Shown: positions 54,703 through 63,465 of the stretch, one piece after another
Layout: every line of letters begins with the position of its first letter
How positions within the stretch are numbered: position 1 is the first letter of the stretch
From: Spirosoma agri
GTDB taxonomy: Bacteria > Bacteroidota > Bacteroidia > Cytophagales > Spirosomataceae
Direction: 5' to 3'
NCBI RefSeq assembly: GCF_010747415.1
Contig: NZ_JAAGNZ010000002.1
Coordinates: 558,001-622,000, forward strand
Length of the DNA: 64,000 bases
Notes under the pieces: generated by a model
Told to the model about the DNA's origin: nothing
Seen by the model: only the letters and a program-made list of their open reading frames with translations
Database searches by the model: none
Position numbers and translations under genes: made by a program

Positions 54703-55839
54703 TTAGAGCGTTCCGCGTAATTCCTGTTCGCGTTCGATGGCTTCGAAGAGGGCTTTGAAGTTGCCTTTCCCGAACGAACGGGCTCCTTTGCGCTGGATGA
54801 TCTCGAAGAATAATGTCGGGCGTGGACAAACTGGCTTCGTAAAAATCTGAAGCAGATAGCCTTCGTCGTCGCGGTCGACCAGAATGCCCAGCGGTTTTAG
54901 TCGGTCGATTTCTTCGTCGATAGGGCCGACGCGTTCGGCCAGTGTTTCGTAATATGCTTCGGGAACGGTCAAAAATTCAACCCCTCGATCGCGCAGAGCC
55001 ACAACCGTTTCAACAATATTGTCGGTTGCCACGGCGATGTGCTGAATGCCGGGGCCGCCGTAAAAATCCAGGTATTCTTCGATCTGCGACTTCTTCTTTC
55101 CTTCGGCTGGTTCGTTGATCGGGAATTTCACGCGCCCATTGCCGTTGCTCATCACCTTGCTCATCAGAGCCGTGTAATCAGTCGAAATGTCTTTATCATC
55201 GAACGATACGAGTTGCTGGAAACCCATCACATCCCGGTAGAAATTCATCCAGTCGTTCATCTCATTCCAGCCCACGTTACCAACCATGTGGTCTACGTAG
55301 CGCAGGCCCACACCGGTTGGTTGATACGCCGGATTCCAGGGTTTATAGCCCGGTAGAAATACACCGTTGTAGTCGGTTCGCTCGACGAAGACATGCACCA
55401 TATCGCCGTATGCATGAATACCTGACCGCACCACGTAGCCCTTTTCGTCCTCCTCGCGGGTTGGTTCCATGAAGGCGCGGGCACCCCGCCGAACTGTTTC
55501 TGCGAAAGCTCGTTGGGCATCATCGACCCACAAGGCAACGACGCGGACACCGTCACCATGCTGGTCGAGGTGCGCACCAATGGGTGTGTCTCCGTGTAGG
55601 GGCGATGTGAGCACCAGCCTGATTTTATCCTGCTGTAAGACATACGATTCCCGATCCTTCAGACCCGTTTCCAGCCCGGCATGAGCCACCGGTTGAAAAC
55701 CGAACGCGGTCTGAAAGTAGTGGGCTGACTGGCGGGCGTTGCCCACGTAAAGCTCGATGTAGTCCGTGCCGTTAAGGGGCAGAAAATCAACGTGATCCGA
55801 TGATCCCGTTTGCGCTGATGTTATCTCTAGTGCTTCCAT
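54703..55839 (-). CDS. hppD: 4-Hydroxyphenylpyruvate dioxygenase
   Basis: Non-haem iron enzyme making homogentisate from 4-hydroxyphenylpyruvate; 378 residues from ATG 55839 (MEALEITSAQTGSSDHVDFL), where the longer frame would overlap hmgA. Two VOC domains; iron ligands are His in RYVDHMVGNV, His in GPGIQHIAVATDN and Glu in LFFEIIQRKGARSFGKGNFK. The C-terminal gate helix LFEAIEREQELRG is present. It lies 73 bases after hmgA and 25 bases before phhA. Confidence 0.97.
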   Translation of the reverse strand: MEALEITSAQTGSSDHVDFLPLNGTDYIELYVGNARQSAHYFQTAFGFQPVAHAGLETGLKDRESYVLQQDKIRLVLTSPLHGDTPIGAHLDQHGDGVRVVALWVDDAQRAFAETVRRGARAFMEPTREEDEKGYVVRSGIHAYGDMVHVFVERTDYNGVFLPGYKPWNPAYQPTGVGLRYVDHMVGNVGWNEMNDWMNFYRDVMGFQQLVSFDDKDISTDYTALMSKVMSNGNGRVKFPINEPAEGKKKSQIEEYLDFYGGPGIQHIAVATDNIVETVVALRDRGVEFLTVPEAYYETLAERVGPIDEEIDRLKPLGILVDRDDEGYLLQIFTKPVCPRPTLFFEIIQRKGARSFGKGNFKALFEAIEREQELRGTL

Positions 55840-55912
55840 TGTTGTTTGTCGATGTAGCGCGGGTGGAAACCTGTGTAAGTAACGTTTCAATACAATTGTA
55901 GCCCCCTCGACG

Positions 55913-57100
55913 TTAGTCAAGCCATGATTTATAATAGGTGCCGTCGTCGATTTTCAGCGCCTGTTCGGTAACCATCAATGGGCGAAACGTGTCGACCATA
56001 ACAGCGTATTCCTGCGTTTCTTTCTTGCCGATACTGCGCTCCATCGCACCAGGTGCCGGGCCATGTGGGATGCCGCCGGGGTGTAACGTAATGTGGCCCG
56101 GTGCGATGTCGTTACGCGACATAAAATCACCGTCTACGTAATAAATGACTTCGTCGGAATCGATATTCGAATGGTTATAGGGGGCAGGAATGGCCTTTGG
56201 ATGATAGTCATAGAGACGAGGTACGAACGAGCACACCACGAACGAATCCGTCTGAAACGTCTGATGCACAGGCGGTGGCTGATGCACCCGACCCGTTATG
56301 GGTTCAAAATTAAAAATTGAGAAGCTGTATGGATAGTTGTACCCATCCCACCCGACCACATCGAATGGGTGGCTGGCGTAAACCAGCGAGTGAAGCGAGC
56401 CTTGCTTCTTGATCTTGACGAGAAAATCACCGGTCTCGTCGTGGGTTTCCAGACCAATTGGACGCACAATATCGCGTTCACAATACGGTGCGTGTTCGAG
56501 CAGTTGACCAAACTGATTCCGATAGCGTTTAGGCGTATAAATCGGGGAATGCGACTCGACGTAGAGCAACCTCGGCTGATCACTACCAGCGGTTACCGAA
56601 TCAAAGTCAATCTGATAAATCGTCCCGCGTGGAATCACCAGATAGTCACCATACTGAAATGGTATTGAGCCAAATAGAGTCCGTAACGTACCCGACCCCC
56701 GATGCACGAAGAGCAATTCGTCGGCATCAGCATTTTTATAGAAATAGGTTGTCATGGACTGACGCGGAGCCGCCAAGCCGAAAATCAAATCACTATTGAC
56801 TAGCAGCGGCACCCGACTTTCCAAAAAATCATCGACGGGTTCGATCGTAAAACCAGTGAACTTTCGGGAGAGTATATTTTTTTCTACGGCTAGTTTCGGC
56901 GTAAGATCCACGCTGCCAAGCACCTCGCGCACCATCGTAGGACGATGTACGTGATAGAGCAGGGACGACATGCCTTCGAAACCAATGGTGCCGAATAATT
57001 GCTCATAATATAAACTCGTAGACGTGCCAGTTTTGACCGGTTTTTCAAACTGCGTGTGCCGCTTCGAAGGCATTTGGCCGAGTGTATGATAGAATGGCAT
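55913..57100 (-). CDS. hmgA: Homogentisate 1,2-dioxygenase
   Basis: Ring-opening dioxygenase making maleylacetoacetate; 395 residues. The cupin-type fold begins MPFYHTLGQMPSKRHTQFEK and has conserved segments SSLLYHVHRPTMVREVLGSV, GDYLVIPRGTIYQIDFDS, the YNHSNIDSDEVIYYVDGDFM strand and HPGGIPHGPAPGAMERSIGK with the iron-binding His residues. It is the first gene of the minus-strand operon hmgA-hppD-phhA-marR-fahA-flavin reductase; the promoter region lies at 57101-57330. Confidence 0.97.
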   Translation of the reverse strand: MPFYHTLGQMPSKRHTQFEKPVKTGTSTSLYYEQLFGTIGFEGMSSLLYHVHRPTMVREVLGSVDLTPKLAVEKNILSRKFTGFTIEPVDDFLESRVPLLVNSDLIFGLAAPRQSMTTYFYKNADADELLFVHRGSGTLRTLFGSIPFQYGDYLVIPRGTIYQIDFDSVTAGSDQPRLLYVESHSPIYTPKRYRNQFGQLLEHAPYCERDIVRPIGLETHDETGDFLVKIKKQGSLHSLVYASHPFDVVGWDGYNYPYSFSIFNFEPITGRVHQPPPVHQTFQTDSFVVCSFVPRLYDYHPKAIPAPYNHSNIDSDEVIYYVDGDFMSRNDIAPGHITLHPGGIPHGPAPGAMERSIGKKETQEYAVMVDTFRPLMVTEQALKIDDGTYYKSWLD

Positions 57101-57140
57101 AGAGTCTGTCTCGTTGATAAATACAGATCGTTGTTAAGGC

Positions 57141-57150
57141 AACAATTGTT
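57141..57150. promoter_or_regulatory. Palindrome AACAATTGTT upstream of hmgA
   Basis: A perfect 10-base palindrome about 40 bases before the hmgA start, close to GTTG/GCAAC half-sites. MarR-type regulators bind such AT-rich palindromes, so it is a candidate operator for the operon's own MarR protein. Confidence 0.35.
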
Positions 57151-57329
57151 TTGCGTATAATTATACTACTAACTATTATAAATTGCATATTGTTAAGAAA
57201 AAATTAACCTAAAGTTTGATTGACTGGTTAAACGAACGGTAGTCCGTCTTTGAATAGGTAGCAGAAATCCTTTTGCCTAATTTTGCCCCGACGGACGATA
57301 ATTAACTGTTGACTAACAACTGAACAATA

Positions 57330-58226
57330 ATGCAACCTACCCTTTTGATTCTAGCGGCTGGTATGGGCAGCCGTTATGGCGGTGTTAAACAACTCGACCA
57401 ATTTGGTCCTAATGGCGAGACCATCATTGATTATTCTTTATTCGATGCCATCCGGGCGGGATTCGGAAAGGTTGTCTTCATTATACGCGAGGAACTACGC
57501 GCCGATTTTGACGAAGTATTTGGCCAGAAATTAGCCGGAAAAATTGAGGTAGATTATGCGATCCAGGCGCTGACTTCGTATGTTCCAGCGGAGTTAGGCG
57601 AGGTCAGACGGACGAAGCCCTGGGGTACTGGTCATGCCATGCTTTGCGCTAAGGAGCATACGCAAACGCCGTTCGCTATTATCAATGCTGATGATTTCTA
57701 TGGCCTTGAAGCCTTTCAACTCATCAGCGAGTTTCTGAAAACGGATACTGACGACCAGCTTCATGCGATGGTGGGTTACGAAGTAAAAAACACGTTATCG
57801 GAAAACGGGTCGGTATCGCGGGGCGTGTGCGAAGTGAATGATAACGGTAATCTATCGTCTGTAGTAGAGCGCACAAAAATATACGAACAAGAAGGTAGAA
57901 TTGTGTACGAAGAATCGGACGGATTAACGCCGTTGTCGCCGGAAACACCCGTTTCGATGAATTTCTGGGGGTTCAAGCCATCCGTATTCCCACTGCTGCA
58001 ACAACAGTTCGAAAGCTACGCCATTGCCAATATCGACTCGCCGAAAGCCGAATTTTATATTCCAACGGTGATGACAACGCTTATTCAAACGGACCTCGGC
58101 CATTGTAAAGTATTCCGCAGTCAGTCGGAGTGGTTCGGTGTGACGTATCCCGAAGATAAGCCCGTTGTTCAGGAAGCTTTAAAGCGTCAGCACGACGAGG
58201 GTAAGTACCCGTCCACATTGTGGTAA
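57330..58226 (+). CDS. Sugar nucleotidyltransferase-like protein
   Basis: A 298-residue nucleotidyltransferase (GT-A-like Rossmann fold). The N-terminal LILAAGMGSRYGGVKQLDQF carries the nucleotide-binding loop, followed by YSLFDAIRAGFGKVVFIIRE, PWGTGHAMLCAKE and FAIINADDFYG with the metal Asp pair. It belongs to the broad NTP-transferase family that makes NDP-sugars; the sugar cannot be read. It is divergent from hmgA, has TAATTTTG upstream (57278-57285) and a terminator behind. Confidence 0.9.
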   Translation: MQPTLLILAAGMGSRYGGVKQLDQFGPNGETIIDYSLFDAIRAGFGKVVFIIREELRADFDEVFGQKLAGKIEVDYAIQALTSYVPAELGEVRRTKPWGTGHAMLCAKEHTQTPFAIINADDFYGLEAFQLISEFLKTDTDDQLHAMVGYEVKNTLSENGSVSRGVCEVNDNGNLSSVVERTKIYEQEGRIVYEESDGLTPLSPETPVSMNFWGFKPSVFPLLQQQFESYAIANIDSPKAEFYIPTVMTTLIQTDLGHCKVFRSQSEWFGVTYPEDKPVVQEALKRQHDEGKYPSTLW

Positions 58227-58253
58227 AAACGCTGCACGAACGAAATAAACTAA

Positions 58254-58288
58254 AAACGCCCAACCTGTTTGAACTAGGTTGGGCGTTT
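58254..58288. terminator. Terminator between the convergent genes
   Basis: AAACGCCCAACCT pairs with AGGTTGGGCGTTT around a 9-base loop. Confidence 0.87.
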
Positions 58289-58307
58289 CTGCTTTATGAT
58301 GAACTGT

Positions 58308-58880
58308 TTAGCCTTTTCTATCCGGAAATTTCTCTACAATCCGTTCGGCTTCTTTATTAAGTTGAGCCGTTATACGCGATGGATCGGAAAGGGCATTTTC
58401 TACCGAACCTCGCCACACTAACTTACGGGTGCGGGCATCAACCATATCAACGACAAGCGTGCCGGCTTTGTACTGTTCTTGTGTGTACTGCTGACCACCC
58501 CAGCCCCACCAGCCGGGTCCCCAGCCGCCATAACCCCACCGTCCCCAGCCCGCGTAAGGACCATAAAAGGCCGAGGTGGGTGTTGATACGGTCCGCGTTT
58601 TATCTTCCACAAAAAAATGGTATCCAACCAGCAAATCTGGTTTCGCTTCTACTGGTTTAAATCCCTTTTGCGATAAAACGCCACTCATTGTGTTTTCGAC
58701 ACTCTCCGTAGCTAGCTGATTGTAATAAACTGGATTCTGTCCGGCCTTTACGTCCGAATCCATCCAGGCGAATGTTTTGTATTTACTGAAGTCAGCTTTG
58801 CTGCTTTTATCGACCGCTACGCGCGGTGAGCATGCATAAATAAGGGCCAGTAGACTGGCCAGCATCAATCCCTTTTTCAT
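58308..58880 (-). CDS. DUF4136 lipoprotein (second copy)
   Basis: A 190-residue lipoprotein with lipobox LIYAC (Cys17), then DKSSKADFSKYKTFAWMDSD, QLATESVENTMSGVLSQKGF and the VEAKPDLLVGYHFFVEDKTR strand. A Gly/Trp/Tyr-rich central stretch (WGRWGYGGWGPGWWGWGG) precedes LVVDMVDARTRKLVWRGSVE, the conserved family end. It is a paralogue of the protein at 11766-12335. Function unknown. Confidence 0.87.
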   Translation of the reverse strand: MKKGLMLASLLALIYACSPRVAVDKSSKADFSKYKTFAWMDSDVKAGQNPVYYNQLATESVENTMSGVLSQKGFKPVEAKPDLLVGYHFFVEDKTRTVSTPTSAFYGPYAGWGRWGYGGWGPGWWGWGGQQYTQEQYKAGTLVVDMVDARTRKLVWRGSVENALSDPSRITAQLNKEAERIVEKFPDRKG

Positions 58881-59011
58881 ACCGTTTTGTTGTTTACGTT
58901 CTTTATAAACGACAGGAAATATGGAAAAGTTTTCGGGATTTGGGGTCTGGATTTAGGCTGTAATAGGGGTTCAGTGCTTATTATTCTTCTTCAGCGTCTA
59001 AAGTCCACCGG

Positions 59012-60676
59012 CTACAGCACCGGATGCTTTTTATGCCAGCTGGTTGCATCTTGGTACGCTTTGGCAACGGCCAGCACTTTCCCTTCTTCAAACAACTGTC
59101 CCATGAATGTAACGCTGCTCGGTGTGTTCTGCCTGTTGAAACCGTTTGGCAGCACAACGCATGGGTGACCCGTTAGGTTGGTCAGTGTCAGATTGCCGCC
59201 AGCGTTCGTCGGACTGATGTACACATCTATCGCGGCTTTTTTAAACTGCATAGCCATTTCGTTGATCAGTTTGGTCCGCGCCCGATTAGCCTGAATGTAC
59301 TCGACCGCCGGCACAAACCGCGACGAGCGAAACTCGTTCGGCCACGCGTTTTTTATCTGTCGAACCAGCAGATCGTCGTTGCCCGATCGAGTCAACTCGT
59401 CGAAGGCTGCTGCTGCTTCAACTCCCAGCAAAAACGAAATTCGATTTGGCGCTATACTCGCAGGCAGGTCGAAGGGCACCAGTTCGGCCCCTAATGTTCG
59501 AAGGGTTTGCAGCGTCAGCGAGTCGTTAGCCCGGTTCGGATAAGTGCTTTCAAACGCTTTTTTGACGTACCCAATGCGCATCCCTTTCAGCGACGCCAGG
59601 GGTGCGTAGCGAAACGGAGCCGCCATAACCGTTGGGTCATGGCCGTCGGGTCCATAAATGGCATCGAAAACAAGCGCACAATCCTCAACAGAGCGGGTAA
59701 TCGGACCGATTTTGTCCATGCTCCAGCTCAAGGCCATAGCCCCATGACGACTCACCCGCCCGAACGTTGGCCGTAACCCCGTCGTGCCACACACGGTCGA
59801 TGGGGAGACGATGGACCCGAGCGTTTCTGTGCCAATGCCAAAGGGAAGTAAACCCGCCGAGACGGCCGAAGCAGTTCCGGCCGACGAGCCACTGGAACCG
59901 GTTTCGGGTTTCCACGGATTACGCGTCATCGCGCCGAACCAGACATCACCCCAGGCCAGTTCACCGAGCGTTGTTTTAGCGCATAGTACCGCCCCAGCCG
60001 CTTCAAGCTTCTGAATAACGGTCGCGTCGAGATTCAGCGTTTGGTCTTTGTAAGGCACCGACCCCCAAGTAGTTTTGTAGCCTTTTTTTGCCAGTAAGTC
60101 CTTGGCTCCGTATGGGATGCCATGCAGCGGCCCCCGGTATTTACCCGCTTTCAGTTCAGCATCAGCCCGCTCAGCCTGTTGCAGGGCTAAATCTTTCGTC
60201 AGTGTAATGACGCAATGTAACTTAGGATCGTAGGTTTCTAGTCGGTTGAGGAAGAACTTGGTCAACTCGACCGATGAAATTTGCCGCTTTCGGATCAGCT
60301 CGCCCAGTTGCGTGACTGTGTAAAAGGCGAGGTCATTTCGATTCGCGGGCAGCGTAGTCTTTTGGGTGGCCGATGGTTTGCAGGAAGACGTACCGACCGG
60401 CATTTTAAAACCAGCCGGAAGCGGGTTGAAATACAGGGCCGGGGCAATGTCGTTTGGTAAGTCGATTTTGCGCAATGCGTCATAATCCGCGCGAAAATCG
60501 TTCAGATTGTCGAGCATCGAATCGCGCTCGGCGGGCGTAAAGTCCAGCCCAAAGACGCGGGCGGCCACTTCCGCCATTTCAGACGTTACCGGTTTTTTGG
60601 GATCGTCGGCGACGATAAACGCGCCAAGGAGAAAACTGCCAATACAGGCAGCAATGAGTGTAAACAATTGTTTCAT
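59012..60676 (-). CDS. Exported amidase
   Basis: An amidase-signature hydrolase of 554 residues from ATG 60676 (MKQLFTLIAACIGSFLLGAF, a signal peptide or anchor). The Ser-cisSer-Lys catalytic set is visible: Lys in GIPYGAKDLLAKKGYKTTWG, the Gly/Ser-rich GSSGSSAGTASAVSAGLL and the nucleophile Ser in IGTETLGSIVSPST. Family members hydrolyse amides; some are GatA-like, but the exported form here is more likely a peptide or amino acid amidase of the envelope. It follows coaE by 50 bases, yet probably has a different role. Confidence 0.93.
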   Translation of the reverse strand: MKQLFTLIAACIGSFLLGAFIVADDPKKPVTSEMAEVAARVFGLDFTPAERDSMLDNLNDFRADYDALRKIDLPNDIAPALYFNPLPAGFKMPVGTSSCKPSATQKTTLPANRNDLAFYTVTQLGELIRKRQISSVELTKFFLNRLETYDPKLHCVITLTKDLALQQAERADAELKAGKYRGPLHGIPYGAKDLLAKKGYKTTWGSVPYKDQTLNLDATVIQKLEAAGAVLCAKTTLGELAWGDVWFGAMTRNPWKPETGSSGSSAGTASAVSAGLLPFGIGTETLGSIVSPSTVCGTTGLRPTFGRVSRHGAMALSWSMDKIGPITRSVEDCALVFDAIYGPDGHDPTVMAAPFRYAPLASLKGMRIGYVKKAFESTYPNRANDSLTLQTLRTLGAELVPFDLPASIAPNRISFLLGVEAAAAFDELTRSGNDDLLVRQIKNAWPNEFRSSRFVPAVEYIQANRARTKLINEMAMQFKKAAIDVYISPTNAGGNLTLTNLTGHPCVVLPNGFNRQNTPSSVTFMGQLFEEGKVLAVAKAYQDATSWHKKHPVL

Positions 60677-60726
60677 CGGATCAGGCTGTTGACAGAGCAA
60701 TAGCCTAAGTTACGGCAAGCGGGGCA

Positions 60727-61335
60727 TTAAGTTGCCGACTGTCGTAAAAATTCATGGTGGAGCGTCACCACTTGGGGAATCAGTAGCTGGGTTTCGTCAT
60801 TGTCGATGACGTAGTTGGCCAGTTGTAACCGATCATCGTCACTGATTTGCCGATCGATGATGTTTCTGATTTCGGCTTCGGAACGGTGCGGGTCCCGCTG
60901 GCGAATGCGTTCGACACGCAGGGATAGAGGAGCCTGCACAACAATAACTTTATCGAGCGAATTGTTATCGCCAGCGGCTTTCATAAGTGCAGCCTCTTTG
61001 AGCACGTACGGTTTGTCCGAATGCTCGTTAACCCACGCGTCTGTGTCGCTCATGACTCGCGGATGAATCACGGCGTTGAGTTGCGTCAATAAAGCTGGAT
61101 CGGTAAAAACCTGCGACGCTACCCAGGCCCGGTTGTAGTGGCCTGTGGCATCGTAAGCGTTCGGACCCAGCACACGGATAATGTCGGCTTTCAGAATGGG
61201 GTCGTGTTCGGTGAGCCACTTTGCCCGTTCGTCTGCCTGATAAACGGGAATGCCCAACGCCTGAAACAATCGACACACGATGCTTTTGCCCGCTCCAATG
61301 CCGCCCGTTACACCTATCTGAAGAGGAGTTTTCAT
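60727..61335 (-). CDS. coaE: Dephospho-CoA kinase
   Basis: Final enzyme of coenzyme A synthesis, phosphorylating dephospho-CoA; 202 residues. P-loop GVTGGIGAGKSIVCRLF, then PVYQADERAKWL, the VIHPRVMSDTDAWV region, and the lid RIRQRDPHRSEAEIRNIIDR. The length and motifs are standard. It is the last core gene of the nusB-ytxH-DUF1573-yajC-ybbR-coaE cluster. Confidence 0.97.
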   Translation of the reverse strand: MKTPLQIGVTGGIGAGKSIVCRLFQALGIPVYQADERAKWLTEHDPILKADIIRVLGPNAYDATGHYNRAWVASQVFTDPALLTQLNAVIHPRVMSDTDAWVNEHSDKPYVLKEAALMKAAGDNNSLDKVIVVQAPLSLRVERIRQRDPHRSEAEIRNIIDRQISDDDRLQLANYVIDNDETQLLIPQVVTLHHEFLRQSAT

Positions 61336-61392
61336 GATCTGACTGGGTCGCGGTCACCGGATAGCATCAGTTGCTCCGATCACCCGATTCCG

Positions 61393-62127
61393 CTACTTTG
61401 TTGGTGGCGATAATAACTCGCCAACCTCAAAACTCACGGTTACTCGGTCGGCGCTGACGCGAAGAAACGGATGGTGGAAATGATTCAGCGGCACTTCGTT
61501 GTCGTAATTGTCAACAATACGTTTACCGGGAATCGATACGGACAGCGTATCCGAAATACCACGCACTAGCCGCTCCGGTCCTTCGACCACAATGGTATGG
61601 GGAGTCATGTTGATCACGCTCGATACGATGTAGCGGGGAGCCAGATCGATATGAAGACTATCAGGAATCAACCGGATTGTTTTCGTCATGCGCCGGTCGA
61701 ACCCCATCTCAACGGTGTCGGCGATGACGTAGTTAACGTGCAGTTTCTTAATGTGTTCGGCAAAGGCCGCCGTCAACGAAGACGTGTTAATGATCGACGC
61801 TCGTAACGGGTTTGGCACGTTATAATCAATGGGATCGACCCGAAAGGGGAGCCACGAATGACGCAAAAGCCCCCAACCGTCACCCGATACATTGACCAGC
61901 ACCGTGCGGGGCAGCGGCTTTGTGGGTACAAAAAGCGAATCGTTGTAGACAAACCGAATTGGGTACTCGACGTTTATCGTATAACCAGTCTTATTGAGTG
62001 CACTCAGAAACCAGAATAGCGCAGCGGCTCCCAAACATAATAGGGCCTTCGTTGGCTGAAATGGTCGGTTAGCTGGGGGGGGAGTCACGAGACAGATCGG
62101 TGGTGAACCCGATGGAATCAGATGCAC
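61393..62127 (-). CDS. YbbR-like domain protein
   Basis: A 244-residue protein with one N-terminal membrane helix (TKALLCLGAAALFWFLSAL) and extracytoplasmic YbbR-type beta repeats (about 55-235: YPIRFVYNDSLFVPTKPLPR, TVLVNVSGDGWGLL, TPHTIVVEGPERLVRGIS). YbbR proteins in Firmicutes regulate cyclic-di-AMP synthesis; here the role is unknown. The start is GTG at 62127, and a Pro-rich N-terminus precedes the helix. It lies 26 bases after yajC. Confidence 0.85.
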   Translation of the reverse strand: MHLIPSGSPPICLVTPPPANRPFQPTKALLCLGAAALFWFLSALNKTGYTINVEYPIRFVYNDSLFVPTKPLPRTVLVNVSGDGWGLLRHSWLPFRVDPIDYNVPNPLRASIINTSSLTAAFAEHIKKLHVNYVIADTVEMGFDRRMTKTIRLIPDSLHIDLAPRYIVSSVINMTPHTIVVEGPERLVRGISDTLSVSIPGKRIVDNYDNEVPLNHFHHPFLRVSADRVTVSFEVGELLSPPTK

Positions 62128-62153
62128 CGCACCTTACCGCATCGGCGTATCGC

Positions 62154-62477
62154 TTATTTTTCTATTTCAGCTGGTTTGGCCGTGGCTTCGCGCGAAATAG
62201 ACGATTTTTCAAAGGTCATTTTTACACCCCGGTCCACTTCAAGCGTAACCGTTGTGCCGTCAACAGAGGAGATACGACCGTGTAAACCACCAATTGTTAC
62301 CACGCTATCCCCTTTCTTGAGGTTGTCGACAAAGTTCTTCTGGTCTTTCTGCTTCTTCTGCTGTGGACGAATCATGAAGAAGTAAAACACGCCGATGATG
62401 CCCACCCATAACAATACGTTGTAAAGCATGGATGTGTTGGAACCGGTTAGTAAAGACTGTACTAGAATGGAATGCAT
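62154..62477 (-). CDS. yajC: Preprotein translocase subunit YajC
   Basis: A 107-residue single-pass membrane protein of the SecDF-YajC complex. The helix is YNVLLWVGIIGVFYFFMIRP, followed by the typical RPQQKKQKDQKNFVDNLKKG and a small beta domain (DSVVTIGGLHGRISSVDGTT). Length and pattern are standard. It is followed by ybbR and preceded by the DUF1573 gene with 11 bases between. Confidence 0.95.
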   Translation of the reverse strand: MHSILVQSLLTGSNTSMLYNVLLWVGIIGVFYFFMIRPQQKKQKDQKNFVDNLKKGDSVVTIGGLHGRISSVDGTTVTLEVDRGVKMTFEKSSISREATAKPAEIEK

Positions 62478-62488
62478 GAGTGCGTGAA

Positions 62489-62941
62489 TTATGAATTTTT
62501 TGTTGAATCGGCCTTGGGATTCACCAACGCCCGGAATTGCAGATCAGTCATGGCAGGATCGGTGTTGGCAATGACTGTAACGGTTTTGTTCTGCTCGCCA
62601 CTTTTGCCCCGGCTGTTGAACCGCACCCGAATCGATGACGATGCACCGGGCGCGACAGGTTCGCGGGGCCATTCGGGCGTTGTGCAGCCGCATGAAACGG
62701 TAATGTTATTGATAATCAGCGGAAATTCACCGGTGTTGGTGAATTTAAATACATGCTCAACGGTATCTCCTTCTGTTAGCGCGCCGAAGTCATGAATGCC
62801 TTTTTCCGCGAACGTAATTCTGGGCATCTTGCCCGTTGTGGTCGCCTTGGCCGTTTCGCCCTGCTTCCGATTATCGCAACTGATTTGCCCGAAACTCACC
62901 GAAGCAACAGCTACGACAAGAAGCCATTTTGGTAAATACAT
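62489..62941 (-). CDS. DUF1573 exported protein
   Basis: A 150-residue exported protein with a signal peptide or lipobox (SFGQISCDN, Cys21) and one immunoglobulin-like DUF1573 domain: FAEKGIHDFGALTEGDTVEH, FKFTNTGEFPLIINNITVSC and GCTTPEWPREPVAPGASSSI with the conserved SCGCTTP motif. Common in Bacteroidota, function unknown. Confidence 0.92.
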   Translation of the reverse strand: MYLPKWLLVVAVASVSFGQISCDNRKQGETAKATTTGKMPRITFAEKGIHDFGALTEGDTVEHVFKFTNTGEFPLIINNITVSCGCTTPEWPREPVAPGASSSIRVRFNSRGKSGEQNKTVTVIANTDPAMTDLQFRALVNPKADSTKNS

Positions 62942-62960
62942 TCGTCGTTTATTCGTTTCG

Positions 62961-63033
62961 GCTTCCGGTTTTCGACTTACCGTTCCTGTCGTTCAATCAA
63001 CAACGGAGGACCGGAAAATTGACAACCGGAAGC
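62961..63033. repeat. Inverted repeat GCTTCCGGTT / AACCGGAAGC
   Basis: Perfect 10-base arms (62961-62970 and 63024-63033) separated by 53 bases in the spacer between the YtxH-like and DUF1573 genes. The loop is long, so a simple terminator is unlikely. Confidence 0.35.
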
Positions 63034-63041
63034 TGGTTCAT

Positions 63042-63344
63042 TTAGGCGTTTTGCTGTTTGATCTGCGCCATAAGACGGTCAACATCTTCCAACAGTCGTT
63101 CAGCTTTCTCCCGTGCGTCATTAACGACGCGCTGGCCTTCGTTTTTCGACAGATTCTCGGGCAGCTCCGCCGAATTGACTAAGTCGTTGATCATGATTTC
63201 GATCTGTTCCCGATATTTCGACAGCCGGAACGTCAGCCGATCACGGGTGACTTTTCCCTTATCGGGAGCGTATAGTAATCCAACAATAGCACCCGCTGAG
63301 ATTCCGGTTAGCAAAAAGGTTAAATCGCGGCCAATTCTGCTCAT
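63042..63344 (-). CDS. YtxH domain-containing small protein
   Basis: A 100-residue protein with an N-terminal hydrophobic segment containing the YtxH signature (LLTGISAGAIVGLLYAPDKG) and a long charged helix with coiled-coil character (NDAREKAERLLEDVDRLMAQ). Members are membrane-associated stress or envelope proteins without known activity. It lies between nusB and the DUF1573 gene. Confidence 0.88.
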   Translation of the reverse strand: MSRIGRDLTFLLTGISAGAIVGLLYAPDKGKVTRDRLTFRLSKYREQIEIMINDLVNSAELPENLSKNEGQRVVNDAREKAERLLEDVDRLMAQIKQQNA

Positions 63345-63465
63345 TTCTAGAAAAGTTTTGTCGTTCTGTTGTCTATGACGATTTGCCGTGTCTGTTTATT
63401 GTTCGGGCTAAAAAGCGGCTGAACGCTAACTCAACACAGCGTACTGTCACAAACAATAAACTCAT

